Source: Bradyrhizobium sp. B097
GTDB lineage: Bacteria; Pseudomonadota; Alphaproteobacteria; Rhizobiales; Xanthobacteraceae
Direction: 5' to 3'
NCBI RefSeq assembly: GCF_038957035.1
Contig: NZ_CP152412.1
Span: forward strand, 7,994,501-8,058,500
DNA length: 64,000 bases
The position numbers and the translations under genes were made by a program. Shown piece by piece: positions 48,796 to 57,794 of the stretch (the first letter of the stretch is position 1; the number at the start of each line of letters is the position of its first letter). The notes beneath the pieces are model-generated. The model did no database searches. It had not been told where the DNA came from and was given only the letters and a program-made list of their open reading frames with translations.

Positions 48796-48994
48796 GGGTT
48801 CCCTCCCCCCTTGCGGGGGAAGGTTAGGGAGAGGGGTGCCGCTTGCTCGATTGCCAGACGCAGAGTGTGAACAACGCTCGCACCGCGCTCAATTGTCTCG
48901 CGCGCTTTGTTGATGCCTCGTCGCGGCATCTCATGAGCCATCGCCCGGGGCTTACCCCTCTCCCCAACCCTCCCCCGCAAGGGGGGAGGGAGCC
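48796..48994. repeat. CT-rich inverted repeat between ruvA and ruvC
   Basis: Arms GGTTCCCTCCCCCCTTGCGG... and the inverse ...CCGCAAGGGGGGAGGGAGCC, about 40 bases each, separated by about 120 bases. Same family as the repeat carrying the ISAs1 element. The 48724-49024 gap holds nothing else. Confidence 0.85.
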
Positions 48995-49024
48995 TGACGA
49001 GCGTGCCCTCCTCACTTACGTCGA

Positions 49025-49552
49025 TCATAGGTTCGCTACCCTGAGCCGCAGCGCGATGCTCTGGCGGTGATGGGCGTGGGTGATCGCGACCGCGAGCGCG
49101 TCGGCGGCGTCGGCGGACGGCGGCTCGGCTTTCGGCAACAGGATCTTCAGCATCACCTGGATCTGGTTCTTCTCGGCATGTCCGGCGCCGACCACGGTCT
49201 TCTTGACCTGGTTCGGCGCGTATTCGGCGACCGAGATACCGAACATTGCGGGCGCCAGCATGGCGACGCCACGGGCCTGCCCGAGCTTCAGCGTGGCAAC
49301 GCCGTCCTTGTTGACGAAGGTCTGCTCGACCGCGGCCTCCGCCGGCCTGTAGTCGCCGAGCACGGCAGCAAGCCCTTCATGGATTGCGAGCAGCCGACTC
49401 GCCAGCGGTAGATCGTCCGGCGGCTCGACCGAACCGCAGGCGATATAGACCAGGCGGTTGCCCTCGGTCTCGATCACGCCCCAGCCGGTGCGGCGGAGAC
49501 CCGGATCGATACCGATGATGCGGACGGGAGAGCGAATCGGCTGCGATGTCAT
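49025..49552 (-). CDS. ruvC: Holliday junction endonuclease RuvC
   Basis: Dimeric resolvase that cuts Holliday junctions, 175 residues. The four acidic residues are in place: D16 ([12 protein letters not shown]), E76 (AAVEQTFV), D148 and D151 ([11 protein letters not shown]). First of the ruvCAB genes on the minus strand; the repeat before ruvA may reduce co-transcription. Confidence 0.96.
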   Translation of the reverse strand: MTSQPIRSPVRIIGIDPGLRRTGWGVIETEGNRLVYIACGSVEPPDDLPLASRLLAIHEGLAAVLGDYRPAEAAVEQTFVNKDGVATLKLGQARGVAMLAPAMFGISVAEYAPNQVKKTVVGAGHAEKNQIQVMLKILLPKAEPPSADAADALAVAITHAHHRQSIALRLRVANL

Positions 49553-49650
49553 GGGGTAGTGATACCGCCTGGGCCGGGAGAACGAAACACAAACGGAGGT
49601 TCGTCCCCTGCTCCGCGTGTCATCGCACCGTGCTCGTCATTCAGCCCCGC

Positions 49651-49749
49651 TCGTCATGCCCGCGAAAGCGGGGATCCATTACGCTGCGGCTTCTCGGATC
49701 AAACGTAGGTCTCTGGAATACTGGATCGCCCGATCGAGCGGGCGATGAC
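49651..49749. repeat. palindromic intergenic repeat
   Basis: TCGTCATGCCCGCGAAAGCGGGGATCC on the left (given in short: CCCGCGAAAGCGGGG hairpin) and GGATCGCCCGATCGAGCGGGCGATGA hairpin (core CGCCCGATCGAGCGGGCG) on the right, between yebC and ruvC. Confidence 0.7.
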
Positions 49750-49778
49750 AGCGGAGTTTTGGGCGATGAACGAGGCTC

Positions 49779-50525
49779 TTAGCCGCCCATCTTCGCGAGC
49801 AGCGCGTCGGACACCTCGAAATTGGCGTACACGTTCTGCACGTCGTCGTGCTCGTTGAGCAGGTCCATCAGCTTCAACAGCTTTTCGCCGGTCTCGTCGT
49901 CGACCGCGACGGTGTTCTGCGGCTTCCAGGTCAGCGCCGCCTTGCGCGGCTCGCCGAACTTCGCTTCCAGCGCCTTTGCGACCTCGCGGAAGGTGTCCTG
50001 CGAGGCGTAGACCTCGTGACCGGCCTCGCTGGAAACCACATCGTCGGCGCCGGCCTCGATCGCGGCGTCCAGCATGGCGTCGTCGGAGGCGACCTTGGCG
50101 TCGTATTCGATGATGCCGGTGTGATCGAACATGAAGGCGACCGAGCCGGTTTCGCCGAGATTGCCGCCCGACTTGGTGAAGAAGGAGCGGATGTCGGAGG
50201 CGGCGCGGTTGCGGTTGTCGGTCAGCGCCTCGACGATCACGGCGACGCCGCCAGGGCCATAGCCCTCGTAGCGGATCTCGTCATAGTTCTCGCCCTCACC
50301 GCCGATCGCCTTCTTGATGGCGCGGTCGATATTGTCCTTGGGCATGTTCTCGGCGCGGGCGGCGACCACGGCGGCGCGCAGCCGCGGGTTCATCGCCGGG
50401 TCCGGGGTGCCGAGCTTGGCCGCCACGGTGATTTCGCGGGCCAGCTTGCCGAAAAGCTTCGACTTCTGGGCATCCTGCCGGCCCTTGCGGTGCATGATGT
50501 TCTTGAATTGGGAATGGCCGGCCAT
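49779..50525 (-). CDS. yebC: YebC/PmpR family protein
   Basis: A 248-residue YebC-type protein, once considered a transcriptional regulator and now linked to translation of difficult peptides. The conserved start [60 protein letters not shown] and the [20 protein letters not shown] core are intact. Upstream of ruvC on the same strand, the usual order in alphaproteobacteria. Confidence 0.95.
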   Translation of the reverse strand: MAGHSQFKNIMHRKGRQDAQKSKLFGKLAREITVAAKLGTPDPAMNPRLRAAVVAARAENMPKDNIDRAIKKAIGGEGENYDEIRYEGYGPGGVAVIVEALTDNRNRAASDIRSFFTKSGGNLGETGSVAFMFDHTGIIEYDAKVASDDAMLDAAIEAGADDVVSSEAGHEVYASQDTFREVAKALEAKFGEPRKAALTWKPQNTVAVDDETGEKLLKLMDLLNEHDDVQNVYANFEVSDALLAKMGG

Positions 50526-50761
50526 GCGACGTCTCTTCGAGCGTAGGGTCTGAACAGGGGTGGAAAACGCGGCCTTATAGGCCCCTGGCGGTCAAAATCA
50601 AAGGTCGGCAGGGGCCCTCCGGCGGAGGAATACTACCGCAAGCCGGAATATGAGGCACTTGTTAACCATGACTTCATGCCCGGATGCGAGGATCACCCCG
50701 TCCCGCCGCAACTTTCCAAGACAACTACCAAGGCAACTTCCAAAAGCCCCGCAGAGCGCCC

Positions 50762-52516
50762 ATGGCATTCGGTTTGTTTCGAAAGCAAGTGCCGGAGCCG
50801 GCCGCGCCGCAGGTTCCAACAGCGGCCGCCGCGGCTGAAGCCTCGACCGAGACTGATTCGGCCAAGGATTCGTCCAGGGAGATCCTGGAATTGCTGGAAC
50901 TCGAGCTCGGCGCGATGATCCGCCAGCTCGAGCGCGCCGCAGGCTCGGTGGCCGACGGCGCCGAGGCGACGGCCGCCAAGCTCGCGACCATCCGCGCCCG
51001 CACCGACGCGCTCACCGGCCGCAGCAGCGATGCGCAGACCACCGCGACGACGTTCTCGGAGGCCGCCGACCGCTTCACCCATTCCGCCGAAGGCATCGGC
51101 GCGCAGGTGCGCAGCGCGAGCCAGCTCGCCGACGATGCCGCGGCCGCAGCGCGCGAAGCCACCGCCAATGTCGATCGCCTGCGCGAATCCTCGGCGGCGA
51201 TCGGCAACGTCGTCAATCTGATCGCGCAGATCGCGCGGCAGACCACGCTGCTCGCGCTCAACTCGACCATTGAAGCTGCGCGCGCCGGCGCGGCCGGCAA
51301 GGGCTTTGCGGTGGTCGCCACCGAGGTCAAGGCGCTCGCAGTACAGACCCAGAGCGCAACCGAAGAGATCACGCGCAAGATCGAGGCGTTGCAGAAGGAC
51401 GCCACCGGATCGGCGGACGCCGTCCACCGCATCTCGCAGGCGATCGAAAAGATCCGGCCGGTGTTCGAGAACGTCAACGGCGCGGTCGCCGAGCAGAACC
51501 AGATCACCGGCGAGATGGGCCAGAACGCGGCCTCCGCCTCGCACTTCATCGTCTCGGTCGGCACCAGCGCCGGCGAGATCGACTCGGCAACGCGCGAAGC
51601 TGCCGCGCATGGCGACAATGTCGCCAAGGCCGGCAAGGCGGTGACCGGCTTCGCCCAGAAACTGAAGGCGCGCTGTGCGGTGCTGCTGCGCCAGGACGAG
51701 CGCGGCGATCCGCGCAAGAACGAGCGCCTGCCCTGCAGCCTCACAATCGAGATCACGACCGCACGCGGCATGATCACCGCCCCGGTCTACGAGATCGCGA
51801 TGGACGGCATCCTGATCGGCGGGCCCGATGCCGAGAGGCTGCCGACCCATGAGACCCTGACCGCGACCTTGCAGGACGTCGGCGCGTGCCGAATCAGGAT
51901 CGGCGAGCGCCCCAAGGCAGGCAGCCAGGCGCGCTTCGAGGCGGCGTCCGCCGCGCTGCGCGAGAAGATCGAAGACCGGATGTGGGCGATCCATGAGGAG
52001 AACGCCGAACTCGTCACCCGCGCGATGGAGGCGGGTCGCACACTGAGCAAGCTCTTCGAGGACGGACTGGCAAGCGGCGCGATCACGATCGCTGACATGT
52101 TCGACACCGACTATGTCGAGATATCAGGCACCAACCCGGTGCAGTATCGGACCAGGATGCTGGATTGGGCGGATCGCGCACTGCCCGCCCTGCTCGAGGC
52201 GTTCCTCGCCAAGGACAAGCGCCTGGCGTTCTGTGCGACGGTCGACCGGAACGGCTATCTGCCGGTCCACAACAAGGTCTACTCGCAGCCGCAGCGGCCG
52301 GGCGACGTCGCCTACAACACCGCCAATTGCCGCAATCGCCGTATCTTCAACGATCCCGCGGGCCTCGCCGCCGCTCATAACGAGCGCGCCTATCTGGTCC
52401 AGAGCTACGCGCGCGACATGGGCAACGGCACCACCGTGATGATGCGCGAGATCGACGTGCCGATCCGCGTGCGCGGCCGGCACTGGGGCGCGTTCCGGAC
52501 CGCGTACAAGCTTTAA
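50762..52516 (+). CDS. soluble methyl-accepting chemotaxis protein with PilZ-like and C-terminal sensor-like domain
   Basis: A 584-residue receptor with no membrane helix, so cytoplasmic. An N-terminal helical part leads to the signalling hairpin tip at about 155-190 ([20 protein letters not shown]), inside the kinase-control domain 40-300. Residues 305-395 resemble a degenerate PilZ domain: RxxxR is present (RKNER 318-322), but the D/NxSxxG motif reads EIAMDGILIG. Residues 430-584 form a domain shared with the next gene ([43 protein letters not shown]). Sensor after signalling domain is the reverse of the usual order. Confidence 0.9.
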   Translation: MAFGLFRKQVPEPAAPQVPTAAAAAEASTETDSAKDSSREILELLELELGAMIRQLERAAGSVADGAEATAAKLATIRARTDALTGRSSDAQTTATTFSEAADRFTHSAEGIGAQVRSASQLADDAAAAAREATANVDRLRESSAAIGNVVNLIAQIARQTTLLALNSTIEAARAGAAGKGFAVVATEVKALAVQTQSATEEITRKIEALQKDATGSADAVHRISQAIEKIRPVFENVNGAVAEQNQITGEMGQNAASASHFIVSVGTSAGEIDSATREAAAHGDNVAKAGKAVTGFAQKLKARCAVLLRQDERGDPRKNERLPCSLTIEITTARGMITAPVYEIAMDGILIGGPDAERLPTHETLTATLQDVGACRIRIGERPKAGSQARFEAASAALREKIEDRMWAIHEENAELVTRAMEAGRTLSKLFEDGLASGAITIADMFDTDYVEISGTNPVQYRTRMLDWADRALPALLEAFLAKDKRLAFCATVDRNGYLPVHNKVYSQPQRPGDVAYNTANCRNRRIFNDPAGLAAAHNERAYLVQSYARDMGNGTTVMMREIDVPIRVRGRHWGAFRTAYKL

Positions 52517-52522
52517 TGGTGC

Positions 52523-52610
52523 CGTAGCCCGGATGCAGCGAAGCGTAATCCGGGACCAATGTACCCGCGGACGAGAACCCCGAATTGCGCTGCGCTCCAT
52601 CCGGGCTACG
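52523..52610. repeat. TAGCCCGGATG palindromic repeat
   Basis: CGTAGCCCGGATGCAGCGAA and TGCGCTCCATCCGGGCTACG arms; between the two chemoreceptor genes. Confidence 0.85.
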
Positions 52611-52712
52611 CAGTGCACGCTCAGGCAAGACCGGCGGCCCGAATCACGCTTTGAATCGGAATGGGGAATGCTGCAGCGGCGAGACGGACTGCTGTAACGG
52701 AGGAAACGCGAC

Positions 52713-54137
52713 ATGTCGGCGGCGCAGCTTGCAGTGCTGGATACGTCATCGAACCGGACACTGGCCGAACGGCTGGTCGACCAGCTCGCCGACCGCATCG
52801 GCGGTCTCGGGGTCGAGCTCGCTGATATCGCCGGCAACGTCCAGGAGGTCGCGAACCGCGTCACCAACCAGTCGGACCGGTTCCATCATCTGCAGGAGAC
52901 CGCCGAGATCATGGTCTCGGCCAATCATGACATCGCCAACGCATCGCAGGCGGTGCAAACGACCGCATCCGCCGCGGTCGGCCAGATCGCCGGATCGCGC
53001 AACGTCGTCGAGACGGCGGTCAGCCATATTGCAGAGCTCGTCGCAGCGGTCGGACGGATCGAGGCGCGGCTCGCCGCGGTCGGCTCCGCGCTGAGCCAGG
53101 TCGCCAAGGTCTCCGGTTCGATCGAGGCGATCGCCAAGCAGACCAATCTGCTCGCGCTCAACGCCACGATCGAGGCCGCGCGCGCCGGCGATGCCGGCCG
53201 CGGCTTTGCCGTGGTCGCGAGCGAGGTGAAGAACCTTGCCGAGGCGACCCGCCAGGCGACCCATCAGATTTCCGACACCGTGCGCGATCTCGACGGCCAG
53301 ATCGGCAGCCTGATCGGCGAGAGCAGCGACGCCTCGCTGCGCGCCAAGAGCGCCGGCGAAGGCGCCCGGCAGATCTCCGGCATCATCATGCGCGTGCAGG
53401 AGGGCTTCTCATCCGTCGGCGCCGAGATCGGCAGCGTGGCGCGCGCCGCGACCTCCAATCTCGGCCATTGCGACACCGTGATCGCGGAGCTCAACGAGCT
53501 CGCCAAGGGCGTCGACCTCTCCTCGCGCGACCTCAAGCACGCCGACGGCCGCGTCGCGAAGCTGCTCGAGCTATCCGAGAGCCTGATCGTGACGATCGCC
53601 GACAGCGGCGTCGAGACCAGCGATGCGCCGCTGATCCGCGTCGTGATCGACACCGCGAAACAGATCTCGGAGCTGTTCGAGCATGCCATCGCGCGCGGCG
53701 AGATCACGCTCGCGCAATTGATGGACGAGAATTATCGCGAGATCGCCGGCACCGATCCGAAGCAATATCTGACCGACTATGTCGGCTTCACCGACCGCGT
53801 GCTGCCTGCGATCCAGGACCCGATCCAGAAGACCGACCCGCGCATCGTGTTCTGCGTCGCCTGGGCGCGGGGCGGCTATCTGCCGACCCACAATCCGAAC
53901 TACCGGCTGCCGCAGGGACCGGACCCGGTGTGGAATAACGCCAATTGCCGCAACCGCCGGCTGTTCAACGACCGCGCGGTGAGCAAGGTCGCGGCCAATA
54001 CCAAGCCGTTCCTGCTGCAGACCTATCGCCGCGACATGGGCGGCGGCAATTTCGTGCTGATGAAGGACGTGTCGTCGCCGATCGTCGTCAACGGCCGCCA
54101 CTGGGGCGCATTCCGGATGGGTTTTCGGCAGGGCTAG
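52713..54137 (+). CDS. soluble methyl-accepting chemotaxis protein with C-terminal sensor-like domain
   Basis: A 474-residue cytoplasmic receptor, paralogue of the preceding one. The kinase-control tip is more canonical ([36 protein letters not shown]) at about 145-180. No PilZ-like segment is present. The C-terminal 120 residues repeat the partner's domain ([60 protein letters not shown]). GGAGGAA precedes the ATG. Tandem placement suggests duplication or a mixed receptor pair. Confidence 0.92.
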   Translation: MSAAQLAVLDTSSNRTLAERLVDQLADRIGGLGVELADIAGNVQEVANRVTNQSDRFHHLQETAEIMVSANHDIANASQAVQTTASAAVGQIAGSRNVVETAVSHIAELVAAVGRIEARLAAVGSALSQVAKVSGSIEAIAKQTNLLALNATIEAARAGDAGRGFAVVASEVKNLAEATRQATHQISDTVRDLDGQIGSLIGESSDASLRAKSAGEGARQISGIIMRVQEGFSSVGAEIGSVARAATSNLGHCDTVIAELNELAKGVDLSSRDLKHADGRVAKLLELSESLIVTIADSGVETSDAPLIRVVIDTAKQISELFEHAIARGEITLAQLMDENYREIAGTDPKQYLTDYVGFTDRVLPAIQDPIQKTDPRIVFCVAWARGGYLPTHNPNYRLPQGPDPVWNNANCRNRRLFNDRAVSKVAANTKPFLLQTYRRDMGGGNFVLMKDVSSPIVVNGRHWGAFRMGFRQG

Positions 54138-54283
54138 GCCGGCCCCTCGCCGGGACGGCGGGGTGTACCGCCAAAATATCGAAAACAACCCCATGCACAG
54201 TAGCCGACGGCTGCCGGCGCTCGACACTGCACTTGACACGTCGGGCAACTCAAAAGTATTTTTCCATTATTCCGAAATAGTCT

Positions 54284-54371
54284 CGTAGCCCGGATGGAGC
54301 GAAGCGCAATCCGATACAGCCTCTCAACTTGCGAGGGACCCCGGATTTCGCTTCGCTCCATCCGGGCTACG
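54284..54371. repeat. TAGCCCGGATGGAG palindromic repeat
   Basis: CGTAGCCCGGATGGAGCGAA and TTCGCTCCATCCGGGCTACG arms, third copy of the family; ends 5 bases before the YmdB-type stop. Confidence 0.88.
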
Positions 54372-54375
54372 GGCG

Positions 54376-55200
54376 CTACGTCCAGAACGGCGGCACCGTT
54401 GGCTCGAGCCGCCCGCCGGCGCGCACTGGCGCAACCTTCACCGCAAGCCCGGTCGCGTCGTCGGTCTCGACCGCGACGCCGCTCAGCGTCGCAACGCCTC
54501 CGGCCGGCTCGAAACGGCCGGAGGGAATGCCGGTGAGGAAACGCTGCAGCGGCTCCTCCTTCTGCATGCCGATCACCGAATCATAGTCGCCGGTCATGCC
54601 GGCATCGCTCATATAGGCGGTGCCGCCGGGCAGCACCTGATGGTCGGCGGTCGGCACATGCGTGTGCGTGCCGACCACGAGGCTGACGCGGCCGTCGCAG
54701 AAGAAACCGACGCCCTGCTTCTCGCTGGTGGCCTCGGCATGGAAATCCAGCACGATGGCGTCACAGCCCTCGCGCAACGGGCAGGCTTCGAGCTCGCGCT
54801 CGATCGCGCTGAACGGATCGTTCGAGGACGGCTCCATGAAGACGCGGCCGATCGCGTTTATGATCAGCGCGCGCTTGCCGCTCTTGGTATCGACCAGCGT
54901 GGCGCCGCGACCCGGCGAATGGCGCGGGAAATTCAGCGGCCGGATCAGGCGTGGCGCGCGCTCGATGAAGACCAGCGCCTCCTTCTGATTCCAGGCGTGG
55001 TTGCCGAGCGTGATCGCATCGGCGCCGGCATCGAGCAGCTCCTGGTAGATCGCCTCGGTGATGCCGAAGCCGCCGGCCGCGTTCTCGCCGTTGACGACGA
55101 CGAGATCGAGCGACCAGTCCTTGATCATGCCGGGAAGATGGTCTGATATGGCGGTGCGGCCGGTCCTGCCGACGACGTCACCAACGAACAGAATACGCAA
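54376..55200 (-). CDS. YmdB-type metallophosphoesterase
   Basis: A 274-residue phosphoesterase of the TIGR00282/YmdB family, cyclic-nucleotide phosphodiesterases. Metal ligands: MRILFVGDVVGR, VVVNGENAAGGFG, ITLGNHAWNQ, IVLDFHAEATSEK and VVGTHTHVPTAD. It starts 3 bases after the ygfA stop and is probably co-transcribed with ygfA and the small RNA upstream, as in other alphaproteobacteria. Confidence 0.93.
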   Translation of the reverse strand: MRILFVGDVVGRTGRTAISDHLPGMIKDWSLDLVVVNGENAAGGFGITEAIYQELLDAGADAITLGNHAWNQKEALVFIERAPRLIRPLNFPRHSPGRGATLVDTKSGKRALIINAIGRVFMEPSSNDPFSAIERELEACPLREGCDAIVLDFHAEATSEKQGVGFFCDGRVSLVVGTHTHVPTADHQVLPGGTAYMSDAGMTGDYDSVIGMQKEEPLQRFLTGIPSGRFEPAGGVATLSGVAVETDDATGLAVKVAPVRAGGRLEPTVPPFWT

Positions 55201-55202
55201 GG

Positions 55203-55781
55203 CTAGCTACTCCGGAAATCGAAAGTCTTGCGCTCCGTTAGCACATAATCGAGCGGGACGTCGTGCGACAGCGCCGGAATGGCCTTGGTTTCCTGTGCAG
55301 CAAAGGCGATCCCCACCCCGATCACATGCTTGGCCTTGCGCAGATGTGCAAAGGTATAGTCGTAATAGCCGGCGCCATAGCCGATGCGGTGGCCGAGCCG
55401 GTCGAATGCCGCAAGCGGCACCAGCATCACGTCGGGATGCACCTCGGCCGCGGCCGGCGAAGGCTCGGGAATGCCGAGCGGCCCGAGCATCAGCCGGTCC
55501 TGCGGCAACCAGCTCCGGAAGGTCAGCGACTGGCCGCGCGCATTGATGCAGGGCAGCGCAAGCCGCGCCCCCTTTTCGGCAAGCTTCTTCATCAGCGGCG
55601 CAGGATCGAGCTCGCTGCGGATCGGCGCATAGCCCGAGATGATCAGGCCTTGCGTGATCTCGAACGGCGCGCCGCGCTTGGCGAGCGCCTCGGCAGCGGT
55701 CGCGCGCTGCTCATCGCTCAGCGCGTCGCGCTTGGCGAGAGCAAGTGCCCGAAGCTCGGCCTTCGATGGAGATGCGTGCAT
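55203..55781 (-). CDS. ygfA: 5-formyltetrahydrofolate cyclo-ligase
   Basis: Converts 5-formyl-THF to 5,10-methenyl-THF with ATP, 192 residues. Conserved: KAELRALALAKRDALSDEQR at the N-terminus, ISGYAPIRSELDPAPLMKKL, LMLGPLGIPEP and the GHRIGYGAGYYDYTF nucleotide loop. The ATG at 55781 is chosen to match the family N-terminus. Its position downstream of a structured intergenic RNA matches the ssrS-ygfA arrangement known in proteobacteria. Confidence 0.93.
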   Translation of the reverse strand: MHASPSKAELRALALAKRDALSDEQRATAAEALAKRGAPFEITQGLIISGYAPIRSELDPAPLMKKLAEKGARLALPCINARGQSLTFRSWLPQDRLMLGPLGIPEPSPAAAEVHPDVMLVPLAAFDRLGHRIGYGAGYYDYTFAHLRKAKHVIGVGIAFAAQETKAIPALSHDVPLDYVLTERKTFDFRSS

Positions 55782-55989
55782 GACCCATCTTCCGCTGTCA
55801 TCGTCCGCAAAACGCGAACGAGCCGGCACTCAGAAACGCTAGCATTCGTTTGACCAGGCCGCGGCGCACTGGACACCCCGCGAGGAGCCTGCCAGCGGGC
55901 GAGCCGATGACGAGACCCATTGCGGGGAAACTGCACCACAATCAAACCGCCGCAGCGCGACGACAAGGCAACAGCAAAAATCAGTGCGA

Positions 55990-56115
55990 AGCCGCAGAGG
56001 CCGTTGGAGCGCTCGATCCCGGAGTTCCCTACGAAAGTAGGTGGGCACCATATGTCCGGGTCCACGGACCCGGCCAGGGACAGTTCCCTAAAGGATCGAT
56101 AAGGCCCCGGGGATA
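55990..56115 (-). ncRNA. ssrS: probable 6S RNA
   Basis: Upstream of ygfA, where 6S RNA is found in many proteobacteria. Read leftwards, pairs of complementary segments nest into a rod: GGGGCC (56108-56103) with GGCCTC (56002-55997), TCGATCC (56099-56093) with GGATCGA (56019-56013), and an apical hairpin CCGGGTC-CGTG-GACCCGG (56073-56056). The 3' side of the internal bubble contains a CCTAC-TTTC-GTAGG hairpin. Boundaries are estimates. No protein frame is convincing in 55782-56331. Confidence 0.6.
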
Positions 56116-56331
56116 TATGGCTCCTGACGCACGACGCAGCTTCGCAGGGCCAATGTAGCGACGAAGTTGCGGTTCCGCCAGCGGCAAGGGGCGGACTTCC
56201 GCAAATCAGGCGCCGGGCGCCGTGCTCGGCTTCCAAAGGAGTGGAAAATGTGCGCTCCGTCGCGGCGCCGGACGAAGCGGGCGACCCTAGCCGGCCCCGC
56301 CGCCTGATCGCCGACCGAACTGGCGCTTCAA

Positions 56332-56961
56332 TCAGCCTCCGCCACCCAGCCGCGCAACCATGTTCCTGGTGTAGTGCGCCAGCAGAACCGGCGCGTTGTT
56401 GCCAAGCACGTCGATCCTTCCCCCGTGCTTGAGCACGAGCAACCCGACCAGATGCGTGATAAGCGCGGTTGCCTCGATGCGGACCATCGGCTGAAACGGC
56501 TTCGCCGTGGCCTTGCGAACCTGCTCCGCGAGCAGAGCGAGCAGAGCGTCCAGCTGCCGCTTGAGGGCCTCATCCAATCCGGACCCGAGCTTCTTCTTGC
56601 GGTCCCCATTGAACAGCACGAGCGACAGCGTCAGCTCGGACGGATGCGCGTCGTAATATTTGTATATTGCAAGGGTCCCCCGTCGAAGCGATTTCGCGGG
56701 AACGGCGATGCCGTCCATCGCGGCCCTGACTTCTTCAGTGACTGCCAACAGCGATTCACCCAGCACCGCCGCGAATACTTCCTCCTTCGATCGAAACAGC
56801 GGGTAGATCGCGCCGGTCGTGCACCCGGCCATTTGCGCGATCGCCCTGATCGACGCGCCCTCGAGGCCGGTGGTCTCAAATACACGACGCGCGGCGTCAA
56901 CGATCACGCGGCGACGATGAAGGTCGAGGGTCTGCTGATAGGTTTGCGCAGCGGCAGACAT
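56332..56961 (-). CDS. TetR family transcriptional regulator
   Basis: A 209-residue regulator: helix-turn-helix GLEGASIRAIAQMAGCTTGA and IYPLFRSKEEVFAAVL, then a ligand domain with YYDAHPSELTLSLVLFNGDR. AAGGAG ends 4 bases before the ATG at 56961. It is divergent from a PaaI-type thioesterase; ATAACACTGTTAT between them is a likely operator. The pair stands between zapA and the 6S-ygfA unit, which are usually adjacent. Confidence 0.88.
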   Translation of the reverse strand: MSAAAQTYQQTLDLHRRRVIVDAARRVFETTGLEGASIRAIAQMAGCTTGAIYPLFRSKEEVFAAVLGESLLAVTEEVRAAMDGIAVPAKSLRRGTLAIYKYYDAHPSELTLSLVLFNGDRKKKLGSGLDEALKRQLDALLALLAEQVRKATAKPFQPMVRIEATALITHLVGLLVLKHGGRIDVLGNNAPVLLAHYTRNMVARLGGGG

Positions 56962-56998
56962 TGACTCCTTGCCAAATCTGTAACATCGTTCTTGGATG

Positions 56999-57011
56999 AT
57001 AACACTGTTAT
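56999..57011. promoter_or_regulatory. candidate TetR operator (TetR-thioesterase gap)
   Basis: ATAACACTGTTAT, a perfect 6+1+6 dyad 38 bases from the TetR start and 86 bases from the thioesterase start. Confidence 0.5.
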
Positions 57012-57096
57012 TTCGCCTGGGCAAGCGCAGGTTGGCGCCGCGGCCCCAAGGACTTCCGACGCCAGACGCAGTTCAGAATCTCTCCCGGAGAGCAGC

Positions 57097-57573
57097 ATGC
57101 GTGAACACGAAACGGCACGCTCCATTGAGCCTCTGCTGGATGCCGAGCAAGTGCGGCGGGCGATCATCCGAAACCTGCCGAGCATCGATCACCACGGCGA
57201 AATCGTCGAGAACGTCGGACCGAACGCGATCCGCGTCCGGCTACCGTATCAACAGGCGTTCATGGGCGCCGAGTTGTGGCAAGACGGCAGCGGCGGCGTG
57301 TTTTCGGGACCGATGGTGATGGGCCTTGCCGACACCACGATGTACGGCTGCGTCCTGGCAGCCCTCGGAGCCAACGTCATCCCGGTGATGGCAGGCTTCA
57401 ACATCACCTTCGTGCGGCCAGCCAGGGCTTCGGATCTGATCGCGGAGGCGCGCATCGTGCGCCGCGGCCGCCGCCTGCATTATCTCGAATGCTGGCTGAC
57501 GTCCGACGGCGAGCCAGACCCTTGCGCCCATATCACGTCGACATATCGGGTCGCGGCGCGGCCGGAGCGCTAG
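57097..57573 (+). CDS. PaaI-type hot-dog thioesterase
   Basis: A 158-residue acyl-CoA thioesterase-like protein: VRLPYQQAFMGAELWQDGSG, VFSGPMVMGLADTTMYGCVL and NITFVRPARASDLIAEARIV are the PaaI-family elements, with the catalytic aspartate probably in GLADTT. GGAGAG 5 bases before ATG 57097 sets the start. Probably regulated by the divergent TetR. Substrate unknown. Confidence 0.87.
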   Translation: MREHETARSIEPLLDAEQVRRAIIRNLPSIDHHGEIVENVGPNAIRVRLPYQQAFMGAELWQDGSGGVFSGPMVMGLADTTMYGCVLAALGANVIPVMAGFNITFVRPARASDLIAEARIVRRGRRLHYLECWLTSDGEPDPCAHITSTYRVAARPER

Positions 57574-57675
57574 AGCCTATCCCGTTCCGATTGAATCGGA
57601 ACGGGGCTCTGGATTCTTGTTTTGATGCGTTTTCTTCACGCGAACCGGTATCCACTTCGCTCGAAAACGCTCTAA
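57574..57675. repeat. dispersed repeat (GTTCCGATT palindrome plus TTCACGCGAACC)
   Basis: CCGTTCCGATTGAATCGGAACGG hairpin (core TTCCGATTGAATCGGAA) followed by TTCTTCACGCGAACCGGTAT and CACTTCGCTCGAAAACGCTCT. It starts right after the thioesterase stop. Confidence 0.75.
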
Positions 57676-57794
57676 CGCGCCATGCGCCACTCATGCGGTC
57701 CGGCGGAGGATCGTTGGCAGATGCGGGCAAATAGATCGCATCCGGCGGCGTCCGATCATTGCAGTCCGGCCCGCCAGTGAAGCTGCCGCGAACT

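Noticed and set aside
55990..56115. Signal recognition particle (4.5S) RNA
   Set aside because: The conserved GGUCAGG...GGAAGCAG apical segment is absent; the ygfA context favours 6S RNA.
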